This document shows positions 6,080-12,763 of a stretch of DNA of 12,763 nt, in pieces (positions within the stretch are counted from its first letter, which is position 1; the number at the start of each line of letters is the position of its first letter). Origin of the DNA: CALXSC01 sp964493475 (GTDB taxonomy: Bacteria; Pseudomonadota; Alphaproteobacteria; Rickettsiales; UBA1997); NCBI GenBank assembly GCA_964493475.1, contig CAZBNS010000055.1, forward strand, positions 1 through 12,763, written 5' to 3'. The notes under the pieces were generated by a model that saw only the letters and a list, made by a program, of their open reading frames with translations, was not told where the DNA came from and did no database searches. The translations under genes and the position numbers were made by a program.

Positions 6080-6682
6080 ATGCAAAATATTTTATATTTT
6101 AACACGATTTTTCAAGGGATAAATATAATTTTACAAATAAATGACGATTTAATCATTGAAAAAAAGATAGAAAACCAGAAACAATCGGAAACTTTAGTAT
6201 CTTCAATTAAGCAAATTCTAGTAAGCAATAGTTTAAAATACAAAGATATAACTGTTTTTACTTCAATTGTTGGACCTGGAAATTTCACGGGTATCAAAAC
6301 TAGTTTAGCAGTTTTAAAAGCTCTTCAAATATCCACAAATGCCAAAATCGTTATTTGCAATATATTTGACATCATTAGTTTTGAAACAGAATATGATTTA
6401 ATTATTCTTGAAATGGGAGCAATAAAACTTTATATAAAAGAAAATAACAAATTTTATACCACACACAAGACAGATTTAGACGAACTTTTAAGACAAAGAA
6501 AGAACAAAAAGATTATTACAAATAGCAAAATCATTTGCGGAGACAATATAATATATTCTGACTTTACAAACCAAAAATGGATTAATATTGTGAATTACAA
6601 AATCAAAAATAATCTTTGGGCTGATAGTATTGAAGCGTTGTATATAGAGGAAGCAGGTATCACAAAAAGAAAAAATAAATAA
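6080..6682 (+). CDS. tsaB: tRNA t6A synthesis protein TsaB
   Basis: TsaB is the partner of TsaD in the complex that transfers threonylcarbamoyl to A37 of ANN-decoding tRNAs. The hallmark segment is present as VGPGNFTGIKTSLAVLKAL (64-82), matching the family GPGSFTGxR motif, and the C-terminal EALYIEEAG resembles the usual ending of the family. The N-terminal ASKHA phosphate motif (normally DTS) has decayed to FNTIFQG, which is tolerable because TsaB is the non-catalytic partner. At 200 residues it is shorter than typical TsaB (about 230). No Shine-Dalgarno sequence is obvious. The tsaE/rimI/tsaD genes that often sit nearby are absent here. Confidence 0.85.
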   Translation: MQNILYFNTIFQGINIILQINDDLIIEKKIENQKQSETLVSSIKQILVSNSLKYKDITVFTSIVGPGNFTGIKTSLAVLKALQISTNAKIVICNIFDIISFETEYDLIILEMGAIKLYIKENNKFYTTHKTDLDELLRQRKNKKIITNSKIICGDNIIYSDFTNQKWINIVNYKIKNNLWADSIEALYIEEAGITKRKNK

Positions 6683-6754
6683 AACTAGTATTATTTTATA
6701 TTTATAAAACTTATAAAACATAAAAATACTAAGTCAGAAATTCTTTTAAATGGC

Positions 6755-6925
6755 ATGTATAATTATAATGATGAAAATGATAAAGATAACAAAACTAATA
6801 ATAACAAAATCAAAACACTTACGATGGATAGAGGAATAGAGTTTTTAAAACCATTAGAAATAAAACAATATAATATAGAACCCCAAGGGAGTTTTATGGA
6901 AGTCCCCCTGGGTGGTGCACTTTAA
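6755..6925 (+). pseudogene. Possible IS30-type transposase remnant (56 codons)
   Basis: A 56-codon frame from ATG 6755 (open back to 6689 without an earlier ATG) encodes KTLTMDRGIEFLKPLEI around residues 21-37. This resembles the second-Asp motif of IS30-family DDE transposases (KTLTxDNGKEF). The residues that should follow (an A-x-PYSPWxRG-x-NEN type block) are missing, and the N-terminal side is Asn/Asp/Lys low-complexity, so at most a fragment is left. No terminal inverted repeats were found. The frame runs into the GC-rich hairpin at 6882-6912. It could instead be a small unknown gene; there is no ribosome site. Confidence 0.3.
6882..6912. other. Local GC-rich imperfect hairpin
   Basis: CCCAAGGGA (6882-6890) pairs imperfectly with TCCCCCTGGG (6903-6912), a GC-rich spot in otherwise AT-rich DNA. 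No T-run follows on the plus strand, and on the minus strand only a short one is seen. The surrounding gap 6683-6986 also has an AT-only hairpin (6701-6717) after tsaB and is otherwise featureless apart from the possible transposase remnant. Confidence 0.35.
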
Positions 6926-6986
6926 GGTAAAATTCACAAATGCGGGAATCCATTATAAATTTATTAAATTAATCTAGCTAAATGCA

Positions 6987-8438
6987 TTAAAACTTAGCAG
7001 CTCCGACAATTTTAACTCTTGAACTTTTATTAAAATAAAAGAATAACTCATTTCTTTTTTTACCTGTAGCGTTTTCAAATTGCTCTATCGAATGCTTTTC
7101 ATCAAAAATAATTACTCTAGCGCCAATTTTTATATGTTTATAATCATCATCTTTTAATTTTATAACCGTCTGGTCCATAGAAACCTTGCCAAAAATCTCG
7201 CATTTAGCATATTTTCCATCATATCTTTCAACATAAACATAACATTTTTTACCACTAATACACCTTGGAAGTCCATCCAAATACCCGCAATTAAAAGTAG
7301 CCAATTTATCACCTTTTTTTACATTTCTTATTGCGCCATATCCGACAATTCCATCTTTTTCAACTATTCTTTTTTCAATAATTGTTGAATAAAAGTTAAT
7401 AAATTGATTATTTTCAATTGTTGCACTGGTTCTATAAATATTTTCTGTATTTTGCTGTTTTGGACGAACATTAGAAATTAATCTTGCGACAATATCTCTT
7501 ATATTACCCCGGCAAATTGTCTCAAGTTCTTCCATTGAAATATTATCTCCCAAAATTTCAGCCTCAGCATTTAATAAATTTTTATCATCAGCGTTAAGAA
7601 TGGTTTTATCGTCCAAAACCGATTTAATTTTTATCTTTTTGTTGTTAGCAAATATATATCCATTGCTATATTCACTCATTAAGCCATTATTGATACCAAT
7701 AGGCATATATAAATTTTTGCCATCAAATTTAATTTTTGAGTAAATTGAGCAAATAGGCTTTAATCCCTTATAATATCCATATAAGCCAAGCCCAATTCTG
7801 CAGGCATTGCATAAATTCCCCAATTCAAAATTTATAACGCCATCACTTGCCGATATACTTTTTAAAATATTTTTTTCTGGGAAATATTTTACCACCTTTT
7901 CAAAATTTAATACTTGTTCTTGATTTACTGGGCTTTCTTTATCGTCAGCGCAAGCAAAATGGCTTAAAATCATTACTACTTTAATTTTATTTTCATCAAT
8001 AAAATTTCTAGTCTTTTTTAATTCACTTAATTGTATTCCATTCCTATTAAGTCCCGTGTTAAATTGCAATGCCAACTTATCAATATTGTTTTTTTGACAA
8101 AGCTTCAATTGATTAAAACTATTTACAACAGGAAGCAATTTATATTTTTTAAAATATTTTTCTTCATTTTCTAAAATACCGCCCAAAACAAATATTTCCT
8201 CCAATTGAGAAAAACTTTTTCTTAGCTCAATTCCCTCATTCACAGAAAAAACGCAATATTTTTTTTGCGGTTCTTTCATGTTAAGCAATATCTTTACAAT
8301 ATTATTTGCGCCGATATTGTATGCATCAGCTTTAACTACTGGTATAATATTATTTTTATAACCCGTAATTTTTTTCAATAATTCAAAATTATATACTAAA
8401 TTATCGTAGTTTAATTTTATATTTAGTTCTTCTCCCAA
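6987..8438 (-). CDS. alr: Alanine racemase with an extra degenerate C-terminal domain
   Basis: Alanine racemase makes D-alanine for peptidoglycan with PLP. The barrel carries the PLP lysine in VVKADAY (K36), TGLNRNGI (128-135), SHFACADD (159-166), SISASDG and the PLP-phosphate-contact Arg in CRIGLGLYG (R214). A complete C-terminal domain occupies about 341-478, with VGYG, the second catalytic base in NCGYLDGLPR (Y386) and KVSMDQT (418-424). Between them, about 244-326 looks like another copy of the same C-domain (MPIGINNG, SVLDDKT, AEAEILGDNISMEELETICRG), with the catalytic Tyr replaced. This makes the protein 483 residues instead of about 360-390. The start codon is TTG at 8438, fixed by a strong AGGGGAG site 3 nt upstream and by alignment to the family start. 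Confidence 0.9.
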   Translation of the reverse strand: MGEELNIKLNYDNLVYNFELLKKITGYKNNIIPVVKADAYNIGANNIVKILLNMKEPQKKYCVFSVNEGIELRKSFSQLEEIFVLGGILENEEKYFKKYKLLPVVNSFNQLKLCQKNNIDKLALQFNTGLNRNGIQLSELKKTRNFIDENKIKVVMILSHFACADDKESPVNQEQVLNFEKVVKYFPEKNILKSISASDGVINFELGNLCNACRIGLGLYGYYKGLKPICSIYSKIKFDGKNLYMPIGINNGLMSEYSNGYIFANNKKIKIKSVLDDKTILNADDKNLLNAEAEILGDNISMEELETICRGNIRDIVARLISNVRPKQQNTENIYRTSATIENNQFINFYSTIIEKRIVEKDGIVGYGAIRNVKKGDKLATFNCGYLDGLPRCISGKKCYVYVERYDGKYAKCEIFGKVSMDQTVIKLKDDDYKHIKIGARVIIFDEKHSIEQFENATGKKRNELFFYFNKSSRVKIVGAAKF

Positions 8439-8471
8439 AGACTCCCCTAATAAATCGTAATACTTATTGAA

Positions 8472-8499
8472 AGTTTATTAAATTTTAGAAAATAGTCAA
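8472..8499 (-). promoter_or_regulatory. Promoter of alr
   Basis: On the minus strand TTGACT (8499-8494) and TAAACT (8477-8472) are 16 nt apart, placing a start near 8465, about 27 nt before the TTG start of alr. This suggests alr can be transcribed separately from xerC. Confidence 0.35.
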
Positions 8500-8511
8500 C
8501 TTAAAATATAT

Positions 8512-9432
8512 TTATTTTCTTGGGTGAACTTTACTATAAACACTTAATATCCTATCCTTATCAACTTTTGTATATTTTTGCGTAGTTGATAAACTACTAT
8601 GTCCCAATAATTCTTGAATACTTCTCAAATCTGCTCCATTTGAAAGCAAGTGTGTAGCAAAGGAGTGTCTAAAAGCATGCGGGGTTATTTCTTCTGGCAA
8701 ATCCAGCATTATTCTAATATCTCTTATTAATTTTTGAAATAATGTTGCTGAATATTTTAATCCTCTTGCTGATTTAAATAAGTAGTCATTATCCATTATT
8801 ATGTGGGGACAAGATTTAAGATAATCATCTATTTTATCTTTTATAATTTCCAAAACCGGTAAGTTCCTAGTTTTATTGCCTTTTCCAGTAATTGTTATTG
8901 TATCATTATTCTTAAAAAAATCTCTTTTCTTTATGTTTAAGGCTTCAGAAATTCTTAGACCACAACCATAAATTAAAGTACATAATGCTATATCTCTATC
9001 GGCCTGCCAGTTATCTTTATGCATATCATTTATACATTCAATTATTTTATCTATATTAACTTTTTCAATAGATCGTGGTAAAGATTTTTTGACTTTTGGA
9101 TTTTTAATTATACTAATAACTGAATTTGAAATTCTTTTCTCTTTTGCTAAAAACTTATAAAAACTTTTTACTGCCGACAAACTTCTTGATATTGATGTTG
9201 TTTCAAAATTCTTGTCTTTTTTATATCCCAGCCAAGCTCTAAAATCCGAGTGTTTTAATTTTGCTAAGTTTTCCAGTGTTGGTTCAATTTTCAACTTATT
9301 TTTTAAAAAAAATACAAAATCTGTTAAATCTTCCCTATAAGAGATAATTGTATATTTTGAATCCATTTTTTCAGTAGCTAAATATAATAAAAATTCATTT
9401 ATTATATTATTTTCGTCCATAAATGTCTTCAT
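8512..9432 (-). CDS. xerC: Tyrosine recombinase XerC/XerD type
   Basis: Xer recombinases resolve chromosome dimers at dif. This 306-residue protein has the N-terminal SAM-like core-binding domain (about 7-100) and a complete catalytic domain: Arg in GCGLRISEAL (R160), Lys in TGKGNKTR (K184), HAFR (H252, R255), LLGHSSLSTTQKYT (H278 and nucleophile Y287). The C-terminus VHPRK is like the HPRA ending of alphaproteobacterial XerC, so xerC is preferred over xerD, with some doubt. The coding region overlaps the end of the cupin gene by 26 nt from ATG 9432, or 14 nt from ATG 9420, which has a weak GAAG upstream. Either start is possible, and the overlap suggests coupled translation. No integron or phage features are nearby, so a housekeeping role is likely. 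Confidence 0.88.
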   Translation of the reverse strand: MKTFMDENNIINEFLLYLATEKMDSKYTIISYREDLTDFVFFLKNKLKIEPTLENLAKLKHSDFRAWLGYKKDKNFETTSISRSLSAVKSFYKFLAKEKRISNSVISIIKNPKVKKSLPRSIEKVNIDKIIECINDMHKDNWQADRDIALCTLIYGCGLRISEALNIKKRDFFKNNDTITITGKGNKTRNLPVLEIIKDKIDDYLKSCPHIIMDNDYLFKSARGLKYSATLFQKLIRDIRIMLDLPEEITPHAFRHSFATHLLSNGADLRSIQELLGHSSLSTTQKYTKVDKDRILSVYSKVHPRK

Positions 9433-9751
9433 ATCTTATTATGTCATCCTCGCCCAAATAATCACCGTTTTGGACTTCAATAAAGACAACTTCACTATTG
9501 GTAAAATTTGACATTCTATGTTTTTCTTTTACTGGGATATGAATATGCTCACCTTTTTTTAACTTTAATTCTTTATTTCCAAGAATAACAGTCCCGTCGC
9601 CTTCAACAATTATCCAATGTTCCGCCCTATGATTATGGGATTGCAACGATAGTTGAGAATTTGGATAAACAACTATTTTTTTTACTTGATAAGTTTTATC
9701 TCGCAAAATTGTTTGATAAGTTCCCCAAGGTCTTTTCACTATTTCTTCCAT
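9407..9751 (-). CDS. Stand-alone mannose-6-phosphate isomerase-type cupin
   Basis: The 114 residues match the C-terminal cupin of bifunctional mannose-1-phosphate guanylyltransferase/phosphomannose isomerase enzymes almost end to end: KRPWGTYQT (6-14), LSLQSHNHRAEHW (34-46, metal ligands Q37, H39, E44 or neighbours), IPVKEKHRM (72-80, metal-binding H78) and IEVQNGDYLGEDDIIRYEDIYGR (91-113). The nucleotidyltransferase half is absent and no gene for it is in the window, so this is a stand-alone domain. It may isomerise mannose-6-phosphate and fructose-6-phosphate for surface sugar synthesis, but that is not shown. No Shine-Dalgarno sequence. The stop lies inside the start of xerC. Confidence 0.85.
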   Translation of the reverse strand: MEEIVKRPWGTYQTILRDKTYQVKKIVVYPNSQLSLQSHNHRAEHWIIVEGDGTVILGNKELKLKKGEHIHIPVKEKHRMSNFTNSEVVFIEVQNGDYLGEDDIIRYEDIYGRK

Positions 9752-9779
9752 AAATAATTTATTTTTAAAACATACATAA

Positions 9780-9807
9780 TCTATAATAAGTAAAAAATAA
9801 AATTCAA
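9780..9807 (-). promoter_or_regulatory. Promoter of the cupin-xerC pair
   Basis: On the minus strand TTGAAT (9807-9802) and TATAGA (9785-9780) are 16 nt apart, with a start near 9773, about 22 nt upstream of the cupin gene. Confidence 0.35.
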
Positions 9808-9872
9808 TATTTAATAAAATCTTGATTATTATACAAAATAAGATATTTAGTTTTTACACAATAAATCATATT

Positions 9873-10973
9873 TTAAACAAACTTCACATAAGCTTTTGAT
9901 ACACCATTAAAACTTGTGTTCCAAGCAAAACAGTAGCCAAAAATTTGTGTAAATGTCAAAATATCTCCTTCCTTAAAAGGCAATTTGCCATTGATACAGT
10001 TGATTTTAATATTCATCATAAAGTCATCTTCATAGCATGTTGGACCATAAAACGCAACATCCACGCCATTTAAATCTTCCTTAAAATCTAACGGTTTTGG
10101 ATCCGACCACTTAAAATTACATTCATATGAAGCATCCATAAATACAACAAATTTCCCATTGATTTTTTTAATAGACATAACTTTTGAAAGAGCAAAACCA
10201 CAATCTTTAGACAAAACATTGCCGGGCTCAAATAAAATAGTTATATTGTTTGGAATAAAACTTCTCAAATTATTAACCAAGTTTTCAATTTCAAACTCTG
10301 AAAGATTGTGAAGACCCCCTCCAAAGTTAATATATTTTAACTCAACATTATTCTTTTTACAAGTATTCAAAATTGACTTAGCGGCCATAATATAAAATTC
10401 TGCAGTGTTTTCCTCGGATCCATTATGTAAATGCACGCTTATCGCTCTATTAACTTTTTTATAAAACTCTGGCAATTTACTTAACGGTTCCCCAAAACGA
10501 CTAGCCCCATTGCCATGAGGATATTTGTTTAAATCAATATCCAAATCCGTATGGCTTAATCTCATCCCCAAGGTTATTTTTCTAGAATTACCTACGTTTT
10601 TCATTAAGTCATCAATATATTTAATATTGTCTAAATTAAAAATTATGTCATTACCATTTTTTAAATAGCCATCAATGTCTTTGCTATAGGACGTTGGATT
10701 ATTAATCACTATTATTTGATTTTCTATATTTTGCGGCAACAAATTATATTCATTAATATTAGATACATCAAACCCGCACAGGCACTTATTTGCAATATTC
10801 AAAACCATTTTATTTGGAAAAGATTTAACAGTAAAAAGAAAATTTACATTTTTTTCTTTTGCAAATTTTCCAAAAAAATTCAATTTTTCTCTTAACAAAG
10901 CTTTACTATATAAGAGAACTGGCCCCTTATAAAACAAAATTTCTTTTTTTATTTGTTCTCTAACTTTTTCCAT
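9873..10973 (-). CDS. Fold-type-III PLP decarboxylase (ornithine/diaminopimelate type)
   Basis: The protein belongs to the ornithine/diaminopimelate/arginine decarboxylase group. Counting from ATG 10973: PLP lysine in FTVKSFPN (K50), GFDVSNINE (about 67-75), HLHNGSEENT (182-191), YINFGGGL (214-221), FEPGN (248-252), GPTCYEDDF (310-318) and GYCFAWNTSFNG (346-357). At 366 residues it is a little shorter than LysA or ODC. The substrate loop does not clearly match LysA, ornithine or carboxynorspermidine enzymes, so the substrate is open. ATG 10973 is chosen because GGAGG precedes it by 3 nt; ATG 10988 has no such site. The coding region overlaps the upstream PLP gene by 14 nt, so the two are coupled and probably act in one pathway. 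Confidence 0.85.
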   Translation of the reverse strand: MEKVREQIKKEILFYKGPVLLYSKALLREKLNFFGKFAKEKNVNFLFTVKSFPNKMVLNIANKCLCGFDVSNINEYNLLPQNIENQIIVINNPTSYSKDIDGYLKNGNDIIFNLDNIKYIDDLMKNVGNSRKITLGMRLSHTDLDIDLNKYPHGNGASRFGEPLSKLPEFYKKVNRAISVHLHNGSEENTAEFYIMAAKSILNTCKKNNVELKYINFGGGLHNLSEFEIENLVNNLRSFIPNNITILFEPGNVLSKDCGFALSKVMSIKKINGKFVVFMDASYECNFKWSDPKPLDFKEDLNGVDVAFYGPTCYEDDFMMNIKINCINGKLPFKEGDILTFTQIFGYCFAWNTSFNGVSKAYVKFV

Positions 10974-12180
10974 AGTCCTCCAGCTCATTTAATAAAAAAT
11001 CACAAAGTGGCTTAACATACTTTTCCGACAAGTCTGCAGAACTTATTCTCAAATATTGATTTCCAAAATCAAAATCATCATCAAACTTATCAAAAGTGAT
11101 TAAATTTAAACCAAAACTGCAGGAATTTCTAACCGGTAATCCAAGTTTCTGCGCCTTAATTGATAAATAATCTCCATAATCATAAAATTTTTCATATTTT
11201 CCATCACTTTTAAACAAAAACTTTATATAGAAATACATTTTGTGGTCAGCAGTTAAAATCTTATATCTTGCACTATCAACTCTATCTTTTAGATAATTCT
11301 CCGCTTTAATGCAAAAGTTCATTATTTTATTTGTCCTAATTTTTGTTAACTTAAAAAATTCCTTATTCCCCAACCATGAATAAATATTTTTAACCTCAAA
11401 ATTTCCACCATTAATTTTTATTAATTCCTTGGCTTCATTAACTATACTTTCCCCAATCTTAAAATTTTCTTCATTGTTTTTAGGATAAACAAAAACAACA
11501 GAACCTAATCTTGATATTTCCAAACCAAAACAATCCAGCTTTATATGGCTTCTTAACAGAATAACAAAAGAATTTTCGCAAAACTTTAAAATAAAGTTTT
11601 TCAATACCTCAGAACTTGGATCAAAACAACTAGTATCAATCATTACAATCTTATGATTTTTTTTATAATCCACATCAATAAAATTTTCCGACGAGCTATC
11701 CAGCAATAATATTCCATCATTAGCATATTTTTTGCCTTCAATTTCTTCAATTTTAAAATATTCAAAAAATCTATTAATTAAAATTTTTGTTTCGAAATAT
11801 AAACCTTTAGTTGTGATAATATTGCTATCAATTTTTAATTTATTTAAAACCGTAATAATTAAATTTATTGACGCCATTCCAGATGTCAAAAATAAACCCT
11901 CAGTTTTATTATTAATCTTTTCATAATTATATAAAAAGCTCAACCATTTCGCCTCATTAACGCTCAAATCATACCTTTGATATGAATAGGACATATCAAA
12001 CGGACTATTTACTTTCGTATAACAAGAAAGACTTGTTTCCGTAAGCGTTTTTGCCTTTTTAAATGTAGTATCTAAAATATTTTCCCTAATATTTAAATAA
12101 GATTTTTCTTTATTTTTCGTAATTTTTAATTTTTTTTCCGAATATTTTTGTAAGAAAATTAGCTCGTTTCTGCTAGCCAT
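10960..12180 (-). CDS. Fold-type-I PLP-dependent enzyme, unassigned
   Basis: A 406-residue protein (from ATG 12180) that looks like a divergent Cys/Met-metabolism or aminotransferase-like PLP enzyme. Visible marks are EGLFLTSGMASI (about 94-105, cofactor phosphate loop), an aromatic GLYFETKI (126-133), the pyridine-nitrogen Asp in IVMIDTSCFDP (178-188, D182), and a likely Schiff-base lysine in LRSHIKLDCFGLE (209-221, K214). The C-terminal part ends in a LRISSADLSE segment typical of the small domain. The reaction is not known. ATG 12180 is preferred over ATG 12195 because an ideal GGAGGG lies 7 nt before it, inside the first codons of the longer version. It is the first gene of a two-gene operon with the decarboxylase, behind a promoter with a palindromic operator-like site. 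Confidence 0.8.
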   Translation of the reverse strand: MASRNELIFLQKYSEKKLKITKNKEKSYLNIRENILDTTFKKAKTLTETSLSCYTKVNSPFDMSYSYQRYDLSVNEAKWLSFLYNYEKINNKTEGLFLTSGMASINLIITVLNKLKIDSNIITTKGLYFETKILINRFFEYFKIEEIEGKKYANDGILLLDSSSENFIDVDYKKNHKIVMIDTSCFDPSSEVLKNFILKFCENSFVILLRSHIKLDCFGLEISRLGSVVFVYPKNNEENFKIGESIVNEAKELIKINGGNFEVKNIYSWLGNKEFFKLTKIRTNKIMNFCIKAENYLKDRVDSARYKILTADHKMYFYIKFLFKSDGKYEKFYDYGDYLSIKAQKLGLPVRNSCSFGLNLITFDKFDDDFDFGNQYLRISSADLSEKYVKPLCDFLLNELEDYGKS

Positions 12181-12229
12181 GCATCTGCCCTCCATATTTA
12201 ATTAGAATAAATACATAATGCAACTTTTA

Positions 12230-12248
12230 ATATTTGCGTCGCAAATAT
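12230..12248. promoter_or_regulatory. Palindromic operator-like site over the -10 and start
   Basis: ATATTTGCG, one T, then CGCAAATAT: a perfect 9-1-9 palindrome covering most of the -10 box and the expected transcription start of the PLP operon. Such placement is typical of a repressor operator. No regulator gene is in the window. Confidence 0.5.
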
Positions 12249-12272
12249 AGCATTTAATATAATAAATTGCAA
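12244..12272 (-). promoter_or_regulatory. Promoter of the PLP enzyme operon
   Basis: On the minus strand TTGCAA (12272-12267) and TATATT (12249-12244) are 17 nt apart, the best-matching promoter in the window. The predicted start is near 12237, leaving a leader of about 57 nt before ATG 12180. Confidence 0.5.
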
Positions 12273-12321
12273 CCTAAAAAATCATTTTTATGAAAGTTTT
12301 TTAATAGATTTTATATTTATA

Positions 12322-12358
12322 TTGTAAATGTCAACTATTTCGTTGACAGATTTTACAA
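12322..12358. other. Stem-loop, 14 paired bases
   Basis: TTGTAAA then TGTCAAC (12322-12335) pairs with GTTGACA, a 3-nt bulge, and TTTACAA (12342-12358) around a 6-nt loop. All 14 pairs are Watson-Crick. There is no T-tract on either strand, and it directly abuts the next stem-loop. Confidence 0.5.
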
Positions 12359-12415
12359 TGCCAAAGTTAGTTTTTCTTAATGAACGAAGTTAATTTAGAA
12401 AAACTTCATTTGGTA
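12359..12415. other. Second stem-loop adjoining the first
   Basis: TGCCAAA (12359-12365) pairs with TTTGGTA (12409-12415, one G-T), then a 3x3 internal loop, then AGTTTTTCT (12369-12377) pairs perfectly with AGAAAAACT (12397-12405). An alternative inner stem is GAAGTT/AACTTC. The rest of 12416-12590 shows no gene, only short broken frames. Confidence 0.5.
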
Positions 12416-12590
12416 TCTATAAATTGCTTTCCTATATTTCATATGAGGATTTTCTAATTTTGTTTTGCTCAATAAATATATAAAAATAATGATGGAAAAA
12501 TTGAATTAAAAGAATAAATTGAAATAGCTGGTAATATGAGAATCAAACTATTTAATGAAATATCTTAAAATAAGTTTGAGATAGCATTAG

Positions 12591-12748
12591 GTGTTGGGTT
12601 CGTAGACCCAACACTACGAGAGACCCAACACCATGAGAAGACCCAACACCATGAGAAGACCCAACACCACGAGAAGACCCAACACCATGAGAAGACCCAA
12701 CACCACAAAGACCCAACACCACAAAGACCCAACACCACGAGAGAGAAG
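12591..12748. repeat. Minisatellite of ACCCAACAC units with an inverted lead copy
   Basis: ACCCAACAC starts at 12606, 12623, 12641, 12659, 12677, 12695, 12711 and 12727, so the units are 17, 18, 18, 18, 18, 16 and 16 bp long. Unit ends alternate between ATGAGAAG, ACGAGAAG and ACAAAG. Before the array, one inverted copy GTGTTGGGT (12591-12599) forms a perfect 9-bp hairpin with the first unit (loop TCGTAG). The array is much richer in GC than its surroundings. Read on the minus strand the 18-bp units give a WCWVFS repeat, but the 16-bp units break the frame, so coding is unlikely. Confidence 0.85.
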
Positions 12749-12763
12749 AAATTTTTCATTAAA

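Noticed and set aside
12342..12348. TTGACA as a -35 box
   Set aside because: It is part of the perfect stem of the hairpin, and no -10 box lies 16-18 nt away on either strand.
12479..12567. Broken frame reading NNDGKIELKE, stop, IEIAGNMRIKLFNEIS
   Set aside because: It looks protein-like on both sides of a stop but is too short to assign; it could be a decayed gene but evidence is insufficient.
12606..12748. CRISPR array
   Set aside because: Spacing of cores is 16-18 bp with nearly identical sequence between them, so there are no unique spacers; no cas genes.
12565..12759. Minus-strand 64-codon frame with repeated WCWVFS
   Set aside because: It is only the translation of the minisatellite. 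The 16- and 17-bp units break the 6-residue period, and the ends have no domain or ribosome site.

Overview
The window is strongly AT-rich DNA from a Gram-negative bacterium. KdsB (the CMP-Kdo step of lipopolysaccharide synthesis) indicates an outer membrane. The HIT protein with its D-W-P...V-W tail, the DxYG-type class IIA HAD protein and the stand-alone phosphomannose-isomerase-like cupin are all types I associate with Alphaproteobacteria. The low GC, long non-coding gaps, degenerate motifs and a cysteine-rich probably secreted protein fit an uncultured, host-associated or gut alphaproteobacterial lineage (inference; no rRNA or other phylogenetic marker is present).

Layout. 1-775: the 3' end of a cysteine-rich protein gene (+), facing a small single-TM hypothetical gene (-). 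776-1149: a divergent gap holding a candidate small structured RNA on the minus strand, with its own promoter and U-tailed terminator hairpin, and the plsY promoter. 1150-3425 (+): plsY, a 71-codon unknown gene joined by an ATGA overlap, a class IIA HAD protein and a HIT protein, all likely one operon. 3426-3634: a short gap with no gene seen. 3635-5110 (+): a HAD phosphatase and kdsB. 5111-5426: non-coding, with a 14-bp direct repeat and a long imperfect hairpin. 5427-6682: aroK (-) and tsaB (+), diverging from promoters that appear to share one palindromic TTGCAA -35 box. 6683-6986: non-coding except for a possible IS30-type transposase remnant ending in a GC-rich hairpin.

6987-9751 (-): a cupin gene overlapping xerC, then an alanine racemase gene with its own promoter. 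This racemase is about 100 residues too long because it carries a second, degenerate C-terminal domain. 9873-12180 (-): a two-gene operon for a fold-type-I PLP enzyme and a fold-type-III (ornithine/diaminopimelate-type) PLP decarboxylase, behind a promoter with a perfect 9-1-9 palindrome over its -10 and start site. 12249-12763: no convincing gene, but two consecutive stem-loops and a minisatellite of eight ACCCAACAC units at 16-18 bp spacing.

How it fits together. Most genes are housekeeping: phospholipid synthesis (plsY), LPS (kdsB), aromatic amino acids (aroK), tRNA t6A modification (tsaB), peptidoglycan D-alanine (alr) and chromosome dimer resolution (xerC). The parts most likely to be new are the small RNA candidate (about 843-963), the operator-controlled PLP enzyme pair, the duplicated-domain alanine racemase and the repeat-rich right end.
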